Shown here piece after piece: positions 46,200-56,379 of a stretch of DNA of 64,000 nt (within the stretch, counting starts at the first letter, position 1; the number at the start of each line of letters is the position of its first letter). A program made the position numbers and the translations under genes. The DNA comes from Siphonodentalium dalli (lineage: Eukaryota; Mollusca; Scaphopoda; Gadilida; Siphonodentaliidae). The DNA lies in NCBI GenBank assembly GCA_032622095.1, contig CP136068.1:134175989-134239988 (forward strand). Reading direction: 5' to 3'. The notes below the pieces were generated by a model that saw only the letters and a list, made by a program, of their open reading frames with translations, did no database searches and had not been told where the DNA came from.

Positions 46200-47470
46200 T
46201 TTGGTCTCCGTCATCATGCAAACAATAAATTGCATTTAATAATGGAAACGAACTTTAGCTAATACATCGCTAAGTAATACCATATGAGACGTTCTTTGCC
46301 CGCATTTCGTATAAGTTGTTCACAGTGTTGACATTAAACTTAACTGTCATGTTGGCCGCCATTATGGCGCCATAGTTGATGTGATTTCAAAGTTTTTTGT
46401 TTCTGTATCGTATTCAGCACAAAATGTATGCTCAATTCTTTTTGGCCTGTACTAGAATCCTCAGTGGCTCATTTGTGTGGAAGTTTGTGACTAGGGGTGG
46501 TAAAGTTTTTTTTGTCTATTCATCAATTGCTGATATGGATTAATGATGAATCTAATGTTTGATATGAAATATTCTATTTAGTCAGTACAATGATAAATAA
46601 TATACCAGTGTATTTGTCGCATGCCCGTTCACTAAGTTTTAAAATTAAAATTGGCCGCAATAATGAACGCCATCTTGGATTATGATACTCTTCTAATAAC
46701 AAATCTGGATGGTAATTTTCTCTCGTCAATTCATATGTCTATTCTACATTAAATAAAACAAAATACTGCACATTATGCGACCATTCGTGGTTCCAATCCC
46801 AGTCGATAACTTTAGTTCGAATTTTATGACATCGATCGGCGGAATAAATGTTTCCCTATTATTTTACCAATTGATATATGTATTATTGGTGAAACTAGTG
46901 TTTGATATGAAGTGTTATTCTATATGGTCATTACGATACTATACATGTTACCAGTGGGGACGTTCCTTTTCTGAATTTTTCGTATGTTGCTTCACTAAGT
47001 CTTAAAATTAAAACTGAATATCATAGTGGACGCCATCGTGAATTTAGTGAATTTTCTAATAGTGCATATGGATGGAACTTTCGCATTTTACACTTGTTAT
47101 GTGTGTTATACATTAACTGAAGGTACATACTGCGCATTATTCTATCAGTCTTGGATCCAATCCACGGCGATGGCTATATTTCGAATTTTATTATATTGAG
47201 GGAGGGTTAAGTTTTTGCCTAGTATTTCGAAATATCTAGGGTCACGACAATAAAATTTATACATGCAGGTAGAAAATAATCCACTGTGATAAGATGGGCT
47301 AGGTCCAGCGTGTTAGTTTTGTATAGAGTTGGCGGGCGATAGTTTCTCTGAATCGTCATGAATTTTTGACGCAGTGCGTTACATTTTGTACAATTACGTC
47401 GCGAATCTCAAACAAACCAGAAAAATAGTTCCGATCTAGTATCACCATGTGCCACATAATAACACATAAA
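46200..47470. repeat. Right arm, segment b: mirrored about 380-bp tandem repeats
   Basis: Reverse complement of the left-arm units. Landmarks are ccatcttggattatgatact, actgcacattatgcgaccat, attggtgaaactagtgtttg and, near the outer end, gggagggttaagtttttgcc, gtccagcgtgttagttttg, ggcgggcgatagtt and gttccgatctagtatcacca. These last match 31925-32220 inverted. Confidence 0.8.
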
Positions 47471-47484
47471 TGGTTCTGTTTATT

Positions 47485-47690
47485 GTGATTTGATTGCCTT
47501 TTAACCAATTGTCTATTGCTGGTCAACCGCTGAAAATAGGCTAATTTTTCGGTAGGGTCCCTTCATAAATAGTCTTATCAGTTCCACCAGTTCCGACAAG
47601 GCCAAGAATAATTTTCGTAAACAATATAGATTCACCTTCCTGAAAAAAAGTTAGTTTCAACTTGTTCTACCGAGGGTACGGGTATCTCGA
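47485..47690. repeat. Right arm, segment a (mirrors 31700-31905)
   Basis: Plus-strand landmarks caattgtctattgctggtca, aggctaatttttcggtaggg, agttccgacaaggccaagaa and gtttcaacttgttctaccga. Beyond gagggtacgggtatctc the similarity stops, and there is no ttccgaagg array here, unlike the left end. Confidence 0.85.
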
Positions 47691-47956
47691 AAAACTAAGG
47701 CCCTTTTTTTGGGTTTGGTCGCTTCTTGTCAAGTTCCTCAGACTTGAACTGTATACACGAACAATAATGACACAATTAAATATGGTTTTGTATTTACAAT
47801 ATCCTCGTTTATTTTGCGGGAAATTTGGACATAAATATTGATGATTTCAACATTTGGATTTCGTGGATTCGAGATTCGATTCGATTCGAACATTTTCGAA
47901 TATTTGATTTGAGATTCAATTCGAACCAAAATCTAAAATACGCAGCCCCCTAGTAA
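47691..47956. other. Stretch without a recognisable gene
   Basis: Right flank of the large inverted structure: AT-rich with short repeats of gattcgattcgaa near 47875-47925. No gene. Confidence 0.5.
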
Positions 47957-48252
47957 GGCTGAAGGGGTCACTCTCACCAAAAAAAAAGTGCTGAAGGGTA
48001 CACCGGGTTTGAAAATGTGCTGAAGTTTTCGGGTTTGTGATCGGCACGATCACCATTACTTAAATCGTGTTTGTGAACGTCTGGCGCCCATTAGCAGTTT
48101 GTTTTCAGTACATTTTAATATTCATTGGAACGTAAACACTTATTCTCTAACAGAAATCATGGCATATACGAAAACTGACGTCATTTAGAACGACATTTCA
48201 AATCCTGTGTACCCTTCAGCACTTTTTTTGGTGAGAGTGACCCCTTGAGCCA
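47957..48252. mobile_element. MITE, 295 bp, 40-bp perfect-type terminal inverted repeats
   Basis: ggctgaaggggtcactctca, then ccaaaaaaaaagtgctgaag, then ggtacac at the left, matched inverted at the right. The two ends differ only by one base near the tip and the length of the a run. Flanks read tagtaa at 47951-47956 and 48253-48258, separated from the right tip by one a, so a 6-bp target-site duplication is plausible. It sits just upstream of the LINE fragment at 48327. No coding. Superfamily not assigned. Confidence 0.85.
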
Positions 48253-48326
48253 TAGTAAGATGATATTATGGATGCGATATAATCTACAAATACTCATTTC
48301 GTGTGCGAAAATAATTCAGTTCGATT

Positions 48327-49097
48327 GTGTTGTGTTATCAAAAGTGTATATCAAAAGTGTTCACATCTATTTTAAGCGAACGTATCCAAAGCTTCATAGA
48401 AGCCAACAAACTATTAGAAGAAAATCAAGCTGGCTTTAGAAAAAATTATTCAACACTTGATCATGTATTCTCATTAAATAGTCTTATTGACCTTGTTAAA
48501 GCCCGCAAACGTAGCTTATACTGTGCCTTCATCGATCTATCGAAGGCTTTCGATCGGGTCTGGCGGGTAGGACTGTGGAGAAAACTCTTTGATATTGGAA
48601 TAAAAGGTAGGATTTTAAACGTGATAATAAATATGTAAAAGAACATAAAGTCCTGTGTTACACATAATGGTGTTATATCAGCGTTATTCCCATGCGAAAC
48701 GGGCGTCCGTCAGGGTGATAATCTTTCCCCTCTCCCTTTTTCCATATACACAAACGACTTAGAAATGTTTTTACGCAAAAACGCAAATTGCGGTATAGTT
48801 CTAACAGATGTGCCTTGTGGTTCGAGCCTTCATTACTTGAAATTGTTCTGCCTTCTGTATGCTGACGATACCGTTCTTTTGTCATATTCTGCGGAAGGAC
48901 TACAATGCATGTTAAATGATTATGCCGAATATTGCCGTATCTGGAAATTGGAAATCAATAATGCAAAAAGTAATGTAGTTATATTTGGAAACAAAAGGAA
49001 AAAGGATGGACATTTTATGTTGAACAGTGAGCAGATTGAAGTAACGAAAAATTATAAGTACCTTGGAACGACATTTAGTAAATGTGAAATATTATAA
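48327..49097 (+). pseudogene. LINE ORF2 reverse-transcriptase fragment
   Basis: Readable as CISKVFTSILSERIQSFIEA, ENQAGFRKNYSTLDHVFSL, then CAFIDLSKAFDRVWRVGLW (RT A block with its Asp). A TAA follows at 48636-48638. After it the RT continues as GVRQGDNLSPL, IYTNDLEMFLR and CLLYADDTVLLS (catalytic YADD), then IWKLEINNAKSNVVIFGNK and YLGTTF, and ends near 49097. The domain order and sequence place it in the same LINE family as the copy at 49594-62240. It is a 5'- and 3'-truncated piece. No endonuclease or zinc knuckle is attached. Confidence 0.9.
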
Positions 49098-49354
49098 TAT
49101 GTAGAGTAACGCACCCCTATCCCTTATCTTTATTCAAGGGACGTGATGGTACATATCAAATATACCTATCTAACTAATCGATGGGAAGACAGGAATGATT
49201 GAACTATAGTAACCCCAACCAAATTCCAAAGGTCATGATTTGGAGAGGCCACGACCTGTGAGGAATGCGAAACATTAACACAAAGAGAAAGTCTGATGCA
49301 ATAGACATCAGGTCAGGCCTCGGTCAAACGTCGGTCAGATAGACACAGATATAT

Positions 49355-49381
49355 CGCTAATGACCCACAAAGTCATTAGCG
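49355..49381. other. Perfect 10-bp hairpin upstream of the LINE
   Basis: cgctaatgac at 49355-49364 and gtcattagcg at 49372-49381, with a seven-base loop. It lies in the presumed 5' UTR region of the LINE that begins near 49594. It may be part of the LINE 5' end, or be incidental. Confidence 0.6.
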
Positions 49382-49593
49382 TATATATAAACCCTACATT
49401 AATCTACTCTTTAATTAGTCTTAGCTCATCTTTATGATTTGACATATGTCAGTCGGCTCGCTAATTAATAAGCGACACCTTCTGTATTTCCATGACATCC
49501 AAGATTGATTCAGTATTATGTGTTGCTGCTTACATAGATGTTAGACGTGAATAAAATTTATACAAAGAACTGACTACATTCCTTCACAAATAA

Positions 49594-49882
49594 TAATATT
49601 TTGAAACTGTTGTCCCTTAATGTGTGCGGTCTTGTTTCACGTCTCATGTGTCCAGAATTTTAGGACCTATGTAATGAATTTGACTTATTGTGTTTTTTCA
49701 GAATCTAAGACAGATTATTGTGACACTTTGAATTTATGTATTTGAAATGAAAAACCGTTATAAGTGTTCAAACAGAAAATCTGGTGGCATTGTGGTTGGG
49801 TGCAGACAATGCATTAGTGAGTTTGTTGAAATTATAAAAACAGATTGCAAATACGTGTTGTGGATAAAAATAACCCGTCAGT
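49594..49882 (+). pseudogene. LINE ORF2 endonuclease, upstream piece (split by two inserted elements)
   Basis: Readable blocks across a frameshift are LLSLNVCGLVSRLMCPEF, LCNEFDLL, FSESKTDYCDTLNL, then RKSGGIVVGCRQCISEFVEI and TDCKYVLWIKITRQ. These are the N-terminal APE endonuclease blocks (LN, SESKT with the catalytic Glu, SGGIVV, LWIKI). The frame is cut after cag-t at 49882 by two tandem elements and resumes at 59159. The pieces join in frame without any added or lost base (Gln-Leu-Ala-Lys across the site), which fixes the insertion point. The copy is otherwise frameshifted upstream of the site, so it was probably already a pseudogene. Confidence 0.85.
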
Positions 49883-50089
49883 TATACAAGACCCCAACTG
49901 TCTGAACATTATCTACCACGTATCCGGACCTAATTCAGGGGACTCCCCCACCCCATATTGAGAGCCCATTGTTTCCTAAGTTTGTTGGGATTGAGAGAGA
50001 CTCAGTGGTGTTTTTGCGGAGATGGCCACATGTTTAATAATTTAAACGATTACAGAGGTTGAATGAGGGCCTGCCGGTCCGGATCGTCT

Positions 50090-51815
50090 TCCATGCGACG
50101 TGAGGCTCGATGGGATTCGACTCGAGCAGCAGATGCCGGTGTTGTGTCTGCCCAGGCATCTGGGTAGATGGACGTGATGAGCCCGATGGGAGTCGACTCG
50201 AGCAGATGTGAATGGTGAATGGCGGTGATGTGCTCGATGGGACACGGCTCGAGCGACAGATACTGGTGGTATGTCGGCCCAGCATCCGGTGGAATGAATG
50301 TGATGTATGGATGTGGTTCACGGGTTAGATCCGGACCAGCAGGCCCCGCCCTCCGGCGATGTGACCGCACAGCAGCTGGAAAGAGAAATTAGACAAGCAC
50401 AGCGAGGGAAACGAAGACATCAGCAGGAGCAGCAAAACAAAACACACGGCCCCTGGGAAACGACGGGGAAGCATAAACGACGGGTGGAGCAAGCCGCGGA
50501 TGAGTAAAAGTCGCGGTGGGAGTAGAGGCGAAACCGAGGTAGCGGATGAGACATGAGCAGTTGGTGAAGCGGCGGATGTGATGAGCTCGATGGGAGTCGG
50601 CTCGAGCAGCAGAGGCCGGTGGGGCGTAGCCCAGGCATCGAGATGCGGGATGAGATGAGCCCGATGGGAAACGGCTCGGGCGGCAGATGCCGGTGGTATG
50701 ACGGCCCAGGCATAAGCAGCGCATGAAGCGGAAGAGGCGATGATACATGAGTAGTGGATGGTACGAGATGAGGCGGCAGCGGCGGGCGGGTTGGGAGCGG
50801 CGGAATAAGAAGCAGCGGGCGAAGAAGAGGATGAGATGAGGTGAGCTCGATGGGATTCGACTCGAGCAGCCGATGCTGGTGGAGCGGCGACCCAGGCATC
50901 GCGGGTGCGGTGAAATGAGCTCGATGGAAAACGGCTCGAGAGGCAGATGCCGGTGGGTGTCTGCCCGGACATAAGCAGCGCATGAAGCGAAGATGCGGTG
51001 AAGCAGGTGTAGCAGGCGAGACGTTTGCTGAGGTAGGAATGTGAGCGGCGAAGAAGCCGGAGCAACAGCGGGAGCCAACGCGGCGGGGGGGCAGAGGCGG
51101 CGGGGAAGCAAAAGCGGAGGATAGGCGGAAGCGGCGGCGATGTATAACCAGCGGGGGAGGCGGCAGCAGCGGTAGTGCCGGTAATGAAAAGCAGCGGGTG
51201 AAGCAGACGGTGAGATGAGCTCGATGGGATTCGGATCGAGCAGCAAATGCTGGAGTGTAGCGTCCCGGGCAGCTAGGGTGCGGGATGAGATGAGCTCGAT
51301 GGGATACGGCTCGAGCGGCAGATGCCGGTGGTATGTCGACCCGGGCATAAGCAGCGCATGAATATGAAGAGGCGGTGAGGTATGAGTAGCGGGTGAAGCG
51401 AGATCGGCGGGCGATGGCATGAGCGGCGGATAATCCGAATCAGCGGAAGGAGCAGGAAGCGACAGGGAAGCGGAGTCGGCGGTAGAGGCAAAAAGGGGAG
51501 GAGAGGCGTTAGCGGCAATGAGGCATACTCAGCGGTGGAGGCGTTAGCGGCGGGTAAGCGGTAGCGGCGGTAATGAGAAGCAGCGGGTGAAGCAGAGAAT
51601 GAAATGAGCTCGATGGGTACCGCTCGAGCAGCATATGCTGGTGGTGTGTCGGCCCAAGCACAGCGGGTGCGGGATGAGATTGGCTCGATGGAGATTCGGC
51701 TCGAGCAGCAGACGCTGATGGCGTGGCCAACGCATCGGGTGCGGGATGAGATGAGCTCGATGGGAGACGGCTCGAGTGGCAGATGCCGGTGGTACGCCGA
51801 CCCAGGCATAAGCGT
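50090..51815 (+). repeat. GC-rich minisatellite inside element A
   Basis: Repeats of gagctcgatgggattcgact or similar, cgagcagcagatgccggtgg and tgtcggcccaggcat occur about a dozen times (near 50105, 50185, 50235, 50580, 50655, 50848, 50920, 51217, 51290, 51605, 51680, 51750). They are separated by aagcagcgggtgaagcg-type linkers. Long open frames on the minus strand (up to 343 codons, Ser/Pro/Arg/Leu-rich) are repeat translations. Central minisatellites are characteristic of DINE-1/HINE-type elements. Confidence 0.9.
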
Positions 51816-52016
51816 GATGTGGAGCGGAAGAGGCGGTGAGGCATGAGTAGCAGTGAACCGTGGCCACGGGTGGGTGGAGAGCGGCGGAATGACGGAACCG
51901 GTGGGTGGGACAGAAGCGGAAGGCGAGGCAGAAGTAGCACGCGAAGAGAAACGCGGGGAAGACCAGATACGCTTATTGGAGCCAACGCGACTTGCCGCTT
52001 AATTGAAGACGTTGAG

Positions 52017-52056
52017 CTTGTATAAATTGCCACAAGGGTGATTCCTTGTGGCTTCT
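52017..52056 (+). other. 3' terminus of element A: offset inverted repeat plus hairpin
   Basis: CTTGTATA, four bases, 9-bp perfect stem with a six-base loop, then TTCT. Identical to the 3' end of element B at 59119-59158. About 95 bp before the end (from gcttattggagccaacgcga) are identical between A and B. Confidence 0.9.
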
Positions 52057-52687
52057 TATACAAGACCCCAAATGTCTAAACATTATCTACCACGTATCCG
52101 GGCCTAATTCAGGGGACTCCCCCACCCCATATTGAGAGCCCATTGTTTCCTAAGTTTGTTGGGATTGAGAGAGACTCAGTGGTGTTTTTGCGGAGATGGC
52201 CACATGTTTAATAATTTAAACGATTACAGAGGTTGAATGAGGGCCTGCCGGTCCGGATGGTCTTCCATGCGACGTGAGGCTCGATGGGATTCGACTCGAG
52301 CAGCAGATGCCGGTGGTGTGTCTGCCCAGGCATCTGGGTAGATGGACGTGGTGAGCCCGATGGGAGTCGACTCGAGCAGATGTGAATGGTGAATGGCGGC
52401 GATGTGCTCGATGGGACACGGCTCGAGCGACAGATACTGGTGGTATGTCGGCCCAGCATCCGGTGGAATGAATGTGATGTATGGATGTGGTTCACGGGTT
52501 AGATCCGGACCAGCAGGCCCCGCCATATGACGAAGTCACGCCATCGACGAGAAATCGGGGGCCAGGCCAGAGGGGAGTAAGGAGAGGGGCCGGTACACAC
52601 AGGGCACCCAAGGGAGGCGCGTCCGTGGCGAGGACAACAGTGGAGCAGAAAAACGACTATATGGTGCGGTAGCGAGATGATAGCGGT

Positions 52688-53900
52688 GGATGTACGATGG
52701 AAATGCTACATCCGAACGGAAGTGGCTAGTCAAAGTAGAACTGGCCGTCGAACCGGAACCCAAGTTGGTCGAAAGCGGACGGTGGACGGAGAGGGCGCGG
52801 TATGCGGAGAAAATGTCTCCCTTTCCGAGAAGGGCCCCACGACCGAGGTGCTGAACGATGTGAACCGCGTCATCAAACCGACCGCGAGTAGGAGACCGAC
52901 GTGAATTCCGGTGTAATGAAGTCTATGCGCGAGGAACCAGATGGGTAGGAAAGATTGTGGAGAAGGCGGAAATCGCCGGGTGAGGAATTAGGCGCCAAGC
53001 CAAGAGGGGAGACCCGGAGCGGGGGCAGGGGCGGGACGGGAAGGGACCCGCCACGAGACCCATAGCTTTTGCTTTAGCGAGTGAATCACGGACGACGTTG
53101 GGGCGACCGAGGCAGACAGGAGGGTCCGAGCATTGGATGGGGAGCGGGGGCCAGTGTGTTGTAGTTGGAAACCGGGGGGAAGAACCAAGCCATAAGAGCG
53201 ATTGCGCGGTGGGGATACAAGTCGATCCAAAGCTTAAGCGGGAGGAGTTCGCTCGGCGAGTGTGCCAGACCGAAAGGGCCGAGGGGTAGCGGGCGGTGGC
53301 TGGTGGGGTGGAGTTTAGAATTAGATGGAGCGTCACACAAGGAGCAAGCATGGCGGAAGCGGTGCGACGGTCGAGAGCGCGCTCAGGCAGTGAAATCAAA
53401 ACAGACTGGTGTACGTCGGTTGTCGGGTTGACGAGGCTGATCTCGAGGAGCAGACGAGGGCGCTGGTGGTACTGTGGGGGGGGGTTGGCGAGAGACACAA
53501 GAGCCAGCTACTGTCGAAGTTGGCCCACGACAGCGATGGGCGAAGCGCGCGCTTGTTCCGGAGTTGTACGTCGGAACGCGCCAGCCTAAACCCCCGAAAT
53601 CCCACGCGGCCCAGCGGAACACCTGCATGTACTGTAATAGAGCGAGAACGTTCGCCGACGGGTGGTACTGAAGGTGGAGCGAGCTGAAAGTGAAGAACGT
53701 GTCCGTCCACTGACGATGTCCGCAATCTACGAAGCCGATGCGCGGGATCGGATGCCCAGTTGACCAAACGGAAGCAGACGAAATGGCTGTGCGGCTGTGA
53801 GCGAACCCCCGGGCGGCGGTAGGAGCGCAGCTATGGGGACGTATTCGCCGCGAGCAATGAGGTGGCGAATCGTCTGAGGCACATGCGAGCCGAAGCCTTC
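52688..53900 (-). pseudogene. DIRS-like retrotransposon ORF remnant inside element B
   Basis: Reading the minus strand with several frameshifts gives, in order: FGSHVPQTIRHLIARGEYVP (about 53890-53830), WTDTFFTFSSLHLQYHPSAN and LLQYMQVFRWAAW (about 53710-53590), VQLRNKRALRPSLSWANFD (about 53575-53510), KAKAMGLVAGPF, RVSPLGLAPNSSPGDFRLLH and NLSYPSGSS (53070-52920), then DDAVHIVQHLGRGALLGKGD and DIFSAYRALSVHRP, and finally LPFGCSIS with a stop two residues before it (about 52690). These blocks are the gag-like linker and the RT of DIRS-type tyrosine-recombinase retrotransposons. GDIFSAYR holds the first catalytic Asp. No YxDD region, RNase H or recombinase was found. Multiple frameshifts and stops show it is dead. 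It is either captured by the element or inserted into it. Confidence 0.8.
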
Positions 53901-56330
53901 GGTTCGAAACTGGCGGGGGCGGGCCCAAGCGCCCGGCCAGCTATGATCGAAATTGACGTCATTAAATAGTTCATTACCTCCAGTGAAAGCTGGCCGGTCC
54001 CCGCCCCCAGGCAGAGATCGCACGTTTGTCGGTGGCATCCGGGTGGCGGCGCGTCGCCGAAGGCTGGTAATGGCATGGAAGGACGACTGCATGAAGAAGG
54101 CGCCGACTGATGCGGCGGAGGCGGTACAAGGCGATCGGTTCTAGGCGGCTGCGATGTGAGCTGTCCGATGAAGGGCACTCGGACACCGAGTGAAGCGGGT
54201 TGCCGTCAGAGTCTGAGACGATCCGAAACCCGGCCGCCGGTGGGTCCATGGGGCGGCGACGGCGGTCACCGCGAGGCGCAGTCTGAGGCGGAGCGGCATG
54301 CGGGTGCCCGTGGCATTACCTAGGAAATTAAAAGAAAGTGAAATGGTTAGCGTACGAAGGTGACAATGGCTGGGAGAGCCAGAGCGGAGCAAGGCGCGTG
54401 GAGTGCGGTTTCAGTGGCCAAGGGTAGCGGACAGCGGGCGTGATGGCTGAACCAAATGGATGTGATGAAGGTATAAAGCACCTGATAGATATAACACATA
54501 CAATGTTGATACAGACAAAGGGACTGGAGGCCAAGTGCTGACTCACTTATGGGTGCCTCCTCTCCCATATGTTGACACTGAAAAAAAATAATAAGTAATG
54601 GCAAAGCAACCTGACACCAAAAACAAGTTGAATAGACATACATACCACCGGACACCCCACCCCCGAGTTAGTCCTAAGTTTGTATAGAGATATAGATATA
54701 TACGTAAAAGTCGAGTCTGTGTGGTTCCATTGCTGGCTAGCACGTATCGTAATGTGGAAGAGTTGGGCAAAGGAATCCCGAATCGTCTCGCGGATGGATG
54801 ACGGTACAGCTAAGAAATTTCTCATATTTGCACAATCAGGTAGTGCGGAATCTTCAAATGCAAGATAATTGAATAAAGAAATATGGTAAGGAAGTAATTG
54901 ATTTAATAGACGAATTCGGGATTGAATGGAGGTGGCGGCCAAAGAATAATGAAAGGTATTTACGTTACCGGTCCATTGGTGGAGTTGATTGAATTGGCAA
55001 TGTGAACGGATAGCAAGTTGCCACATGCACAGAGGAATCGACGGTGAAATATATGGGCAGGCCGCGTCCCGACAGAGGAATACTGTGGTGGTACGGGTGT
55101 CTTAGGCGTAGTGGTGGGCACATAACAATGGGGGCTCACGAATCGAAAATGTTGGTTGTATTCCAGTATAGTCCACAGCGGGCGTGACGGTGACGAGAGA
55201 AGTCAAGAGGTAGCCATTGGGCTAACTAATAATTACTCATGCTATGTCGGAGAGAATTAATTATCGCAGTGTAAGGACAACTCGGCGATGAGTATATTCT
55301 TTCTAACGCCGGGTGTACACAGTGTTCAAAGTATGCAAGCACATAGAGTTATATAAAATGTGGTTGGTGCTGTTGTTGTCGTCGTCGAAGAAATGAGACG
55401 CCCTTTATTAATGAATGAATGGATTATTTAATTAGCCCGGTGCAGAAATGTTCCATGAATTCCAGGGTGGCGGAGTTTTTATCTCCGGTTCCAAAGTTCC
55501 ATCGCCAGAATCACATTGAGTTAAGAAAATGTCATGCTAGTGGATGGGGTAACACTCACGACAATGTCAAAGAACCGCTCCGAATAGTGGACTACTCGTC
55601 GGTGAGTATTAGCGGGGACCATGAGGCAGATATGAGCACAGTCTAATATGACCCAACTGGGACTAAGTATAAGCCCATGCAACCGCTGAAGTATTGAGAA
55701 TTAATCTGAATCCCGAGACTACTCGCAAGTGAGTAGGAATGGCGAATGATTGTGTGCCTGCTATTATAAAGTAAACGCTCTTTATAAACGCACTTACATA
55801 GTCAGCTAATAACCTATGTAAACGCCCCCACACTATTAGTTTAGCTTGAATACAAATGTCAAAGCCGGTTACCTCCTAATTTCACCAACAAAAACATCGG
55901 CGAACTCCGCCGACGAAAAGGGGCAAGGTGCGATACCGACAAGTACGGGACGGACGAACGGACAGACAGACAGAACGGGACAGTCAAAGAAAATTGAAAA
56001 ACAAACAATGCTGATGCACGGACGGACGGGTGGACGGACGGAAGGACGGGAGGGCAGTCCGAGAACGGAATGCAGGCAACCAAAAGGGGGAGGGGCGTCT
56101 AGGAACCGAGGGGTGTGACGCCCGCGAAAAATGGGCGTTGATGGAAAGGGGAGAAGCAATACACGGCGGACGAGTGAGCAAGACAACCGGACAAGCGGCG
56201 ACCGTTCATTGGAAAAAGACCAACAAAAAACAAAACAAAACAAGGGCAACGCGAGGGCGTGGCAAAACACGCCCTTTAGCCATTTCGAAGGGTGCTGAAC
56301 GCAATTAAGAGAATACCTTGAGCGGACAGG
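53901..56330. other. Mixed GC-rich to AT-rich interior of element B
   Basis: From 53901 to 54310 the GC-rich stretch continues. Minus-strand frames overlap here but only the HVP...GEYV block is recognisable. After about 54320 the DNA becomes AT-rich. gacg/gaca-type tetranucleotide runs lie near 55945-55980 and 56017-56050. No gene is supported. Confidence 0.5.
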
Positions 56331-56379
56331 TATAACATATAAACATATAGCTAATGTACAAGGTGTAAGTCGGATGAAA

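Larger units (their letters stand above)
31591..47690. mobile_element. Giant mirrored inverted-repeat structure (16 kb, centre near 36.88 kb)
   Basis: Repeat families appear in order a-b-c-d-e-centre from 31.7 to 36.7 kb. They appear again inverted, in order centre-e-d-c-b-a, from 37.1 to 47.7 kb. Pairs: 31700-31905 with 47485-47690, 31925-33130 with about 46200-47470, 33900-34835 with about 43010-43965, 34836-35860 with 38285-38885, about 36164-36240 with about 37708-37790, and 36565-36665 with 37100-37180. Left arm length is about 5.3 kb and right about 10.8 kb, the excess lying mostly at 38.9-43.0 and 44-46.1 kb. No transposase, recombinase or polymerase is seen. It could be one giant foldback element, two inverted copies of a repeat-rich element, or an inverted duplication that later took in insertions. 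Confidence 0.75.
49883..52056 (+). mobile_element. Helitron2/Helentron-like non-autonomous element A (2174 bp)
   Basis: It starts TATACAAGACCCCAAC and ends CTTCT. Near the 3' end are CTTGTATA (52017-52024), the inverse of the first eight bases, then a hairpin gccacaagg-gtgatt-ccttgtggc (52029-52052), then TTCT. An inverted repeat whose 3' copy is set inward of a terminal hairpin is the asymmetric terminal-repeat structure of Helitron2/Helentron elements. Insertion between two Ts is also typical of them. The interior is mainly a GC-rich minisatellite (50090-51815). There is no Rep-helicase. Its end abuts element B base to base. Confidence 0.85.

Noticed and set aside
50325-51420. Long minus-strand open frames (246-343 codons) across GC-rich DNA
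   Set aside because: They are Ser/Pro/Leu/Arg-rich translations of an approximately 60-70-bp minisatellite, overlap each other in several frames, and have no domain. Length arises from GC content and repeat period.
49883-52525. The 470-bp direct repeats as LTRs of a retrotransposon
   Set aside because: They do not flank a gag-pol. One repeat starts element A and the other starts element B, and a third element-specific 95-bp end occurs only at the 3' sides. Tandem copies of one element type explain this better.
52536-54092. The GC-rich part of element B as a host gene
   Set aside because: The readable homology is to DIRS-type retroelement blocks with frameshifts and stops, and no single continuous frame exists.
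55945-56050. Open frames through the gacg/gaca tetranucleotide runs as coding
   Set aside because: Low-complexity frames; all strands are open because of the repeat, and there is no conserved motif.
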